DNA from: Malus domestica
Lineage: Eukaryota > Streptophyta > Magnoliopsida > Rosales > Rosaceae
Assembly: GCF_042453785.1 (NCBI RefSeq)
Contig: NC_091676.1
Span: forward strand, 22,365,001-22,429,000
DNA: 64,000 nt
Direction: 5' to 3'
How positions within the stretch are numbered: position 1 is the first letter of the stretch; every line of letters starts with the position of its first letter. A model generated the notes under the pieces. That model did not search any database, was not told where the DNA came from, and saw only the letters and a list, made by a program, of their open reading frames with translations. This document shows positions 55,528-64,000 of this stretch, piece by piece. The translations under genes were made by a program, and so were the position numbers.

Positions 55528-58003
55528 ATGGAGGGACAGCAATCATGGCTGCCGAGGCTTTCGTTCAGGATCGCCACCATAATGATGTGCTTGCTCAACC
55601 TCATCACGGCGCTGCTACTGCTTCAGGGCTTTCTTTCCTCCGCTTCTTCTTACTCCAAACTCTCCGCCTCTCACCTCAATTCAGGTTTCCCTCTCTCTCT
55701 ACAATCTGGCAATGGGTTTTCTTTATCTTTGCGAATCATGCTGACCCATCATCTAAATTTCCTCACTTTTTGAAAATTTCCTGTTTTTTCCTTGCTAACC
55801 CATCATTTGCTTCTTGTTGTTGATTGGATTGGTGACCCATTTCGTTTGAGGTTAGGGAATTAGGATTTGTAATGTGGGTTTAGTGGTTTAGTCGTATTGT
55901 GATCTTGTTGGTGCAGCTTTATGTTGATATTCGAAGGTTCCGAATGTGCTTGAAATTTAGTATTTTAGGCTTGAGAGTTTTGTGATCGAAGGTTCCGAAT
56001 GTGCTTGAAATTTAGTATTTTAGTACAGTTCACAGTTGGTTTTTTTGGACTTTATCTTTAAGTTGCAATGTAATGAGGTTATCTTCCTAGTCCGGATCGG
56101 ACCAGCTTCAGTTTTGAAAATTAAATCGCATATGGAGGTTATTGAAAACTGAAAAGCCATGAAATTTAATAGTCGAACTGAAAGTCAAAATCCTTCCAAG
56201 TTTATCTTGCTTTCTTGGAGATGAGTTTGTAGAATTTTATACCCTGTTTAGATCAGTGAAGACCTTGGATTATCTTGTCTATTTGTCTGAACTCCTAAGG
56301 TAAATGTATGTTAGAGGGGTCATTTAGCTGTCCTGTAGAAATATATTTCATAGTGGTGTGCCTGTGTTTGTTTCCTCCAAACATGATCATAAGCTGTTAC
56401 TTGTACTTCTTTACTCACTTTTTCAGGTCAAATTTCTTCCATTTAGGCTTAAACCACCTACTACTGATTATAGTGCCATTTCCTTTAGCATTTTATCTGT
56501 GGGAATCATCCATGTGGTCTCACCAATCAACTCGCATCCCTACATGGCAAAAGGACTCAATAGAGCTCAATATACAATTCAAAATCCAGTAAGCTCTTGG
56601 ATGTATACAACTTGAAATCAATTAAAATCTTAGGATTAAAATTGTGCAACTGGTGTCATACACCTTGTAGGTTTTCTTTTTTAATTTTCCCTTTCCATCT
56701 ATATGACCCTAGTTTAAGACTGGATGATGGGTTTTAACTTGATGGTAATAATGAGTAAATTCTAATGGAAAAGTGGTCCAAATGGTCATTGTGAAAGCGT
56801 TTCATTAACGAAGCATTATAATAGCATGAGACCTGTATTTGAGTGACTAAAAGATACAGTTTTGATTTAAGCAGTATGGTGTTGTTAAACTATGATGCGT
56901 TCGTTATATCAGGTTAAATATACTATAATCATAAACCTGTGAAAGGATTGTTTTTTCATGTGCTCTAATATTAGGATGGGGAGGGCGGATAAAGGAGGAG
57001 AGGGTGGGCGTCAGGTAGTCGACAGCCGACACTCTGTTTTCACGTTGATTCCGTATGATGCTCTAATATGATTATGTTATATTCTTGACCTTAAGTTGGT
57101 TTGCTTTAGTCTTTTTCCTGTGTATGTGCAGCTGCACTTAGGTATGTAAGAGAATCTGAAGAAATTCGTTTTGCTATGCGACCCTTGGAACTGATAAAAA
57201 GAGTAAGTTTGATTCAGTGTTAGAACTATTATGCGTCGGTTATAATTCTACTTAAAATAATCTTCTGCTATTCACAAATGAAATGGAGGGAGCCCTTTTA
57301 CAAACTGAACCAATGTTTTACTGCTTGCCTGTCTGATGTTAAGTGCACTTTCAATTGAAATTGGAACTTCTTGTTTTTTTTTTTTAAATTTTCGATATCA
57401 ATCAAATAGTTAACCTCGGGCAATTCATGGTTTTGTGTACCATTGGATGCTCTTTTAATTTCTTCCCTTTTCAGGTGAAGGAAATCCAACAAGAAGCATA
57501 TGAAAAACCAGAAACAGCTAAGGAGAAAGACACAAGGCAGACTGTTGCAGTTGACCTTTCCAAGAGATTGAAGGATCTGCATTATGTTAATGATGCAACC
57601 AGCTTCAAAGGTGAAACTATGTCATATTTTGTTCATTGTGAAGCTCTGAAACGGCTGTCGTTCTTGTATGTTACTTGTGTGTGTCCGCTATTGTTTATGA
57701 AAATCAGATAGTTGCTCGCATTTTAAATCAGATGTGAACGAATCTTTGAGAGAACTCGTCAAACGCCCTTCACTCCTTTTAACATTAGAGTGGATGGATT
57801 CATTGGTTATGGTTTCTTGTGTAAATACTAGCCTTGCAACAAATATTTCATAAAAATTGGCAAATTATTTGTTATTGTTAGTAACTAGATTTTACCAATA
57901 TACATAATGTTCTGCAGCCCTGGAAGAGTGGCGTAAACGAAAGATGGAACGAGCAAGACTGCGTCAACTAGAGAAAAATGGAACGCTCGCAACTCAGGCC
58001 TGA
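55528..58003 (+). CDS. small single-pass membrane protein of unknown function (4 exons)
   Basis: Exons 55528-55684, 57132-57202, 57475-57610 and 57918-58003, with GT-AG introns and frame kept throughout, giving 149 residues. The N-terminus has one clear hydrophobic segment (about residues 16-36, FRIATIMMCLLNLITALLL) after basic residues, so it is likely a signal anchor. The rest is hydrophilic and helical, with charged stretches such as RYVRESEEIRFAMRPLELIK and EEWRKRKMERARLRQLEK. I know of plant-conserved proteins of this layout but no assigned role, so I give none. The ATG is the first in the transcript-like region after a CT-rich leader. Intron 1 is 1.45 kb and holds a short LINE-derived insertion (56972-57058). 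Confidence 0.85.
56961..57069. mobile_element. 87-bp RTE 5'-end insertion with 11-bp TSD in intron 1
   Basis: TGCTCTAATAT at 56961-56971 and 57059-57069 flanks 87 bp. This contains GGATAAAGGAGGAG and GGGCGTCAGGTAGTCGACAGCC, matching the 5' terminal region of the LINE at 53274-53350. No LINE ORF or 3' tail is attached. Confidence 0.8.
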
Positions 58004-61000
58004 GCCGTATACTTGACAAAGTATTGTTCACTTTATACTGAAATTGGGATACCAAGTCATCCCGAAATGTGTATATCACAACTCTGTTTGTATAACAAAC
58101 AAGGTGTTGAATATATGATGATACAAAAGTTGTACCAAAGTTGTATTTACCTTCATAATTTGTCCATCCACATGGGAGTTTTAGGCAGCACAACGGCGCG
58201 TGATTCAAGCATAGAACTTATATGAATGCAGCAGTTTATGCATGCTTTCAAGTGAGCTGAAATCCACAATGCTTGATGTTCCATTACAAATGAATTAATC
58301 AAGGAATTAAAGAAAAGCGATCTATCCAAACATACGTGATGCAGGTAGGCACTAATTATACAATTCTGTACAAAGTTTAGCTATTTCGGTCTGTGATAAC
58401 ATATACAACGCTACAAGTAGAGAAGATTACTACACTTGTGCTTACAAACTTACCGAACCTAAAGATGCCTACTATCAGTTGCGTGTATCAAGACTTGGTC
58501 CGAAATGTCCGCGAAACAGGCAAATGCCTAAAATGTCAGAGCAAATCATCACAGCAGCATATGGTGGCTCTGTCAGCGAGTTTTCACTTCTGTTTTTCAC
58601 CAGCTCGCGACTTCAATTGCCATGTACATGAGCCACGTCAATGCTTTTGGATAATCTGATTGAAAAATTTACACTTCGGCATCTACTTGTGAAGAAACAT
58701 TCATGGACCAGAAAATTAGGAAGCTAGATACCACAACCATGTAGTCTGAATGCCACCTGCAGAATAAGAAAACTATTAGAGAGCTCCTAAGACCATTGGC
58801 TATCCTAAATTTTGAATGCAATCGTGAGTACGTAACAATAACCAAACACATCCAGTAATATCGTTTTCTATGTATACACCTGCTAACAAGATAATAGAAA
58901 ATAGTATCGAACAGAGAACCGACTAATGGGTTCAGATCCTGTTACACAAACGGTACAGGCCGGTAAGATTTCAAGTATGCACAATGTATCATACACAGAA
59001 ATTAATGAATTATTTACGACTTAAAAAGCAGGGAAATACTACAGAAATAGTCGCTAGATACAATATTTAGTTCATTTTTCAGCCGACAGAATACATTTCC
59101 ATTTGAAAAGTTTTGGTTCAAATTATTTACAATAAATAGATATAGAACTGCAGCATTAAACAAAAGAGAACTCCAAGAAGCTGCTCAATTTATTGAACTC
59201 TACTAAAACTTCCCTTTCTAAACACGTACTTCTCTTTCACATAGAAAGATTCGCACGGCTCCCTCACTTTATCCATATTCAATAAACTGGCAAATTTTTA
59301 AAAAGACACACACCTGGTCCCTGGAACAAGTTATGTGTGTGCACTCACGTGTGTCTGTATTCACTATCTGCAGTGCAGCCAACTGAATGTTATTGTCTTG
59401 TAATGAAACACAATTTGGAACCTCACTTGCAAAAGATTTTATAGCTTGACAAACCTAAACAATGGATTGGTTTTGAAAAAAAAAATACAGGAAAGAAATC
59501 AGTTTTAACGAAACAACAAGAATTTAATAAGTTCTTGCGTATTCTAGTCCATTGCAATGAACTTTACACAACTTTTTTTTAGAAGAAACGATCACACTTT
59601 ATTTAAAATAATAACATGAATAAAATAGTGGATAAGTAATCCACCATCTAGCAAAACTAGCTAAGACCTCTCAAGTAGATCTATTTACAAGTAACATAAC
59701 CTCAACTTTACAGCTGCTAACATATCCCACACTATATGAGAAAGAGAATAATCCCTGAACTCATTCGAAACTGAAGCCCAGAGGGCTGCCCAGTATCTTA
59801 CTCTACCCCATAGTTCTGCTACCCACACTCAATTATAATCCTCAAAAACTTTACAGAACTTTAATTTTAATAGTAATGACTTTGTCACAGAGAAACATGA
59901 ATCTGACATCGATTCCTAATTTCCTACCACAGGCAAAATATCACAAGCAAGACTTTCAGATTTGGGTTTAATGATTTGGTTAGGCCAATTCAGATGACAA
60001 GATGTTATCTGTAACTAAGGTGTTGGTGCAGAGGTGTGAGGACATCGCTGTTTCTTTTAATTGATATGACATGTGCAGGGAATACAGAGAAAACTTGTGT
60101 AATTTTCATGTACATGAAACCTATCATTAATCTCAATGAGAAAAGCTCCAAATCTCATCTCTACAAAAACTTACCCAAATCAGAAATTGTTAGTCATTTG
60201 ATTATCAACATCAACATTTCAATGTTTATCAGAAACGTTGTGTTTGTTTATCTATTTTATCATACTTAGATAACTAAATGGTTTCCTATTTCACTAAACT
60301 TTTTAAAGGGTAATCCATTGAAAGAGGACGAAACAGTTGGAATCATTAAAAATTAATTGCAGGGTGACTCAAGTTCACACTTTTCAAGAACTACGGGCAT
60401 CCTTTTCCCTATTGTTAGTCATTTGATTATCAACATCAACATTTCAATGTTTATCAGAAACGTTGTGTTTGTTTATCTATTTTATCATACTTAGATATCT
60501 AAATGGTTTCCTATTTCACTAAACTTTTTAAAGGGTAATCCATTGAAAGAGGACGTAACAGTCGGAATCATTAAAAATTAATTGCAGGGTGACTCAAGTT
60601 CACACTTTTCACGAACTACGGGCATCCTTTTCCCTTGTATATGTAGAGACACACACACACACACATTAAACTAGCATATAGCATTGATGAAAGAAACTGA
60701 ATACTAGTAACCGAAAAAGGAAACTGAATACTAATTGGTACATTTTGAAGCAGCCAAAGGATATTTTCCAAAGAATTTCAAGGTTATTCTATGAGCAAAT
60801 CCATACATGTACCCTTTCCCCAAATCCCGATGCACATTTAATTGTAGCCTAGCATTAATTTGCACAACTTAAGTAAATAACTTCAAAATACCCCAAACAA
60901 ACACCACAGCTGCTCAATGTCATGAGTCTTATTGTGTTCTGCCTTCCAACTTTTTAAACATGCTAAAGCACTTTTTGTTTTTACACCGCAACTTTTTAAA

Positions 61001-62240
61001 CAAACACAAGTAGGAGTTAGATAGGTATAATGTATAGCTATCTAACACTAATCTGATGCTTCTAGAGTGTATCTAAGCAAGAAGTATGATTCAGTATTGT
61101 TCCCGTCAATCAATTAAAGCTCCAGGATGGTGAAATTAACTCAAATTTCATAGGTAAAGAATGTAAATTTCAAGCATCCACAAATTATTTCCCTTTATTA
61201 AATTCAACCATAACTAATAGGTAGACCACTGCATTTCCCCTTCAATGGACTTTCACAAATCTATTCAACATGAATCCCTTTTACCTTTCCCTGTACCAAA
61301 CTCCACTTCAGAAAATACTAGAAATACTGCACTAATCAAATAGTTTCTTTCTCCTATTTGCTGGCTTTCTCCTATGTGCTGGATAATTGATTCCAAGTAC
61401 ATTGGATGAGGCTATATATTTAGTGATCCCCTTCTTTCTCCGTTCAAGGGATAGGGAAGTGCACCGTCTTACTTTCATTGCAGTTTGTATGGACCCACTC
61501 TCTTTAGGGTTGGGGTGGGTGGGTTTGTATTTTAGGTAGGGGGTTGTATACCATGTGGACTTTGATCGTGCTTCCCCTTCGTCAATAATAAGTATTACGT
61601 TTACAACACAAAGTAAAATTAAGAGTACAAGAACAAAGTCAAAGATTTTGCTAACAAAATTATCTTCTTTAAAAGTTTCTCCTACAATTGCTTCAAGGTA
61701 CAATTATTCCACAATAAATACTCGGGTTGCATATCTCACATATGAACTCCAACCCAAATGGTTTCAGAACCCGAAGGTGCACTCAATACCTGTACCCATA
61801 TTGTTCTATCCGAGCTCATTAGTAATAGAATGACATGGAGACTCAAATGCAAAGCAATGGGTCAATTACTAGATGCACCAAATACTTACAACCCTAGCAA
61901 AATAAAATATCAGAATAGTGTCATTACCATTGTGTGTTGAAAACTATATAATTTTGGGGGCAAAATATTTAATTTAATGTGTTTGAATGTACCAAAGAGA
62001 GTACCACTAATCAGGACTGAAAAGCAAATTATTTAACTCTTCTAGAAATCAAACACAAGTCTGCCATCCTAAACCAAATGTCTTGCTATTGCAAAGCATA
62101 TTTCGACGAGAATTAGAAAATACAAAGCGGTGGAATCCACGGCCACTGAGATTAAGTACATTCGATAAAACTTCTAGCTGAAACTTACTGGCGGGAGAGA
62201 AACATCTAAGAAATAAACCCAAATAGTTGTGTTTTACTAG
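58004..62240. other. long intergenic region, mostly featureless
   Basis: About 4.2 kb. It contains the 3' UTR of the membrane-protein gene, a 225-bp tandem duplication (60186-60635), an (AC)n run at about 60648-60664, and a T-run with adjoining sequence near 59570-59780 that could be a LINE or SINE remnant. Open frames here are short and without recognisable domains; none has splice-site or motif support. Confidence 0.5.
60186..60635. repeat. 225-bp tandem duplication
   Basis: 60186-60410 is repeated at 60411-60635 with about four substitutions (for example TTAGATAACT versus TTAGATATCT). It is a recent local duplication. The unit has no coding capacity. Confidence 0.9.
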
Positions 62241-62400
62241 AAAGGTCGTACCCAGTGCACAAGGTTCCCGCTTTACGCAGGGTCTGGGAGAGGTGAATGT
62301 CGGCTAGCCTTACCCCCCTTTATGGAGAGGCTGCTCCCAAGTCTCGAACCCGAGACCTACCGCTCATGGGCAAAGGCACTTGCCATCGCACCAAGTCGTG
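62241..62400 (-). mobile_element. tRNA-derived SINE (Au-like), full length or nearly so
   Basis: Read on minus: a GGTGCGATGGCAAGTGCC box A-like start, a GGTTCGAGACT box B (about 62340-62350), and the body GGCTAGCCGACATTCACCTC to the GGGTACGACCTTT end. The same 3' half occurs at 41445-41525. From memory this is the widespread plant Au SINE consensus. No clear target duplication was found. Confidence 0.82.
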
Positions 62401-63362
62401 AGAGAGGGTTGGGAAATGGGTTAGGATTAGGCTAGGTCAAGGGTTCAAATCCCTTTCATCATAACCCAAAAAGGGGTTGGCGAATATTTGTTTCCTTTGG
62501 GTCATGAACAGAAATGGGAAATATCTGATACTGAAAGTGTCCTACTGCAGCAGTCAAAACTAAATGTTGGTGAAAAACTGTTCTCGTAAAAAATTTATAC
62601 AGCACTAATGTCCTCCTTTTGTCTCTTCTTTTTACTCACTGCAGTTAATGTATTAACCATCACAAATTACAATTTCCAAGTCTTGATTATGAGATCCTCT
62701 ATATATAACAGCTCATAACTAGATTCCCCGCAACTGTCCAAACACCAATTTCTAATGCAACAAAATTAAAAGCACTATGCCAGACACATACAAGAAGCAA
62801 CAAAGAAAGAGATTGAGCAACTTTTATTCCTCAAGCATTCAGAATATTATAAGAAAATCCTTGAGCACTCAAAATATTATAAAACAAAACCCGTGAGTAT
62901 AATTTACAGCCAGAATCATGGCCCATGAATCATGATATTACCCTACAATACAAATTAATGAACAACCTTGCTCCAGAGAAATGCAAACGGAAAAGGTGAA
63001 TCCTAAGTACATAGATTAGCATGACTAGCTTTTATATGTAACAAGACAAATCACCTCCATCACAGAGAAATAATAAAGGCCCCTTCCCTTCCTCCTAATA
63101 GTACGCTTCACCATATGATTACTAGAGTATATCATCGCACAAAGAATCACACACCTGGCACCAATAAATAGGTGACAATGCGACATCGAAGTTTGAACAT
63201 GAGCTACAACAAAGCACAGAAAAACAGGGCAAGCTGATCTGACGCATAACCATAAAATAAGAAAGACACAAATGCTTTTACTGAGAAAGGAGTTGGTTTT
63301 ACCTCAGTATGTCTTACTCCTGTAACTGTCTGCATGATTTATATATCAGCACCCCATCAAAA
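62401..63362. other. 3' flank of the SUVH-like gene
   Basis: About 960 bp. The part nearest 63362 must hold the 3' UTR of the minus-strand SET gene. No other feature was recognised. Confidence 0.5.
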
Positions 63363-64000
63363 TTAGTTACAGATAGCAAGTTTCCCTGTCCATTCATCAG
63401 CCTCAGACACAGTAGCCACCCCATAATCAAGGCTCAACTCCCTCATAGGAGGGATGTTCTCCATTGCAAATAGCATGAGATGAGGAAACATCACATTATT
63501 GTGATCATACAGTACAAACTGCACCATAACATTCGGAGTGGAACTGTGGCTCATATAACAAGCAACATTTCTCATTTTGGATACATCCATAGCAAAATCC
63601 AATGGTGGGATCGAAGGATAAGTTGGACGTACATAACCAGGATCTATCTGAGATAAATCTCCCCATTCAGTCCATCTATCAGAAAACCGATGTGGATAAA
63701 CCAAGGTATCACCATTCATTGCAAATATTTGAGCCATTTCCCTAGTGAGAATAACCCCTGTATACTCACATATAAAGGCACCAGCATGTATCAAGTTCAA
63801 TGACCTAACTCCCCAACCTGTTTCCCTTGACCTAAACACTTCCAGTCTATTTCTCATACCCTTTTGCGTGACACGATTCCGGCAATTTGGGGGACAATGG
63901 CAGAAGGGCCCACACTCAAAAACCACAGGCTTCCCTCTCAAAAGACACCCATTGTCATCATAAGCAAACTCACCTCCATTTTTCATAGCACAAAAGCAAT
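63363..64000 (-). CDS. SUVH2/SUVH9-like SET-domain protein, 3' part (runs off the window)
   Basis: The C-terminal ~212 residues of a SU(VAR)3-9 homologue; the frame is open to the window edge, so the SRA domain and start lie beyond 64000. The end of pre-SET reads CGPFCHCPPNCRNRV. SET begins ETGWGVRSLN and includes GAFICEYTGVI, YMSHSSTPNV, LFAMENIPPM and LSLDYG. It ends directly with GKLAICN. The usual NHSC motif is replaced by MSHSS, and there is no post-SET cysteine cluster. Both are features of SUVH2 and SUVH9, which in Arabidopsis lack methyltransferase activity, bind methylated DNA through SRA, and recruit RNA polymerase V in RNA-directed DNA methylation. Assignment to that pair is from C-terminal features only. 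Confidence 0.86.
   Translation of the reverse strand, partial: CFCAMKNGGEFAYDDNGCLLRGKPVVFECGPFCHCPPNCRNRVTQKGMRNRLEVFRSRETGWGVRSLNLIHAGAFICEYTGVILTREMAQIFAMNGDTLVYPHRFSDRWTEWGDLSQIDPGYVRPTYPSIPPLDFAMDVSKMRNVACYMSHSSTPNVMVQFVLYDHNNVMFPHLMLFAMENIPPMRELSLDYGVATVSEADEWTGKLAICN

Noticed and set aside
58669..58851. Possible last exon on minus after a TTCTGCAG acceptor-like site
   Set aside because: No upstream exons or known motif could be connected to it.
61332..61703. 123-codon minus frame
   Set aside because: No recognisable domain, no splice or promoter support, AT-rich background.
62330..62400. tRNA-like sequence on minus
   Set aside because: It is the box A/box B head of a SINE; no full cloverleaf or anticodon stem is preserved.

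Overview
This is a plant nuclear window, probably from a woody eudicot. Rosaceae is my guess from the look of the transposon families, not something I could test. The evidence for a plant is GT-AG introns, an F-box/DUF295 gene, an organellar-type GatB gene, an R2R3-MYB gene, a SUVH2/9-type SET gene, and plant Ty1/copia, Tat-type Ty3/gypsy, RTE LINE and tRNA-SINE families. About 60% of the window is transposon sequence. Exon coordinates below come from reading splice sites by eye.

Left gene island (1-8.8 kb). An F-box/DUF295 gene lies on + (137-1426). A complete eight-exon gatB gene lies on - (1844-6016). Its intron 1 appears to start with GA instead of GT, and its intron 6 is of the GC-AG class. 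An upstream exon (6443-6715) could splice in frame and add about 103 residues. From about 8.57 kb on + are exons of a decayed gene that resembles a plant nucleotide-diphospho-sugar transferase.

Nested transposon cluster (9.1-40.2 kb). The decayed gene was hit twice inside coding sequence. First, a 1.05-kb TIR element (9086-10131) carries a fragment of eIF4E exon 1. Second, a 2.35-kb LTR (37816-40168, TSD GTTTA) was itself split after its first three bases by a Ty1/copia element on - (10297-37813, TSD TATGT). That element was split by a second, heavily decayed copia element (10569-33029, TSD ACCCC/ACCTC). This in turn was split by a 12.8-kb Tat-type gypsy element on + (13315-26099, TSD CTTTT, LTRs identical by eye). 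The glycosyltransferase reading frame resumes at 40169, after the GTTTA duplication. The Tat element has gag-pol on + and a separate antisense gene on - (22663-23337) with its own TATA-like box and AATAAA.

Right part (40.6-64 kb). A truncated SINE (41.4 kb) precedes an intact three-exon R2R3-MYB gene (43232-44140). A TA-flanked MITE (44880-53894) is interrupted by an RTE LINE compound bracketed by a 19-bp TSD. Inside it, a truncated inverted Tat copy (about 45660-50120) sits between two overlapping LINE pieces. That copy keeps an intact second copy of the antisense gene. A four-exon gene for a small single-pass membrane protein (55528-58003) carries a tiny RTE 5'-end insertion in intron 1. 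Then come mostly non-coding DNA with a 225-bp tandem duplication, a full-length SINE (62241-62400), and the 3' part of a SUVH2/SUVH9-like gene (63363-64000, -) running off the window.
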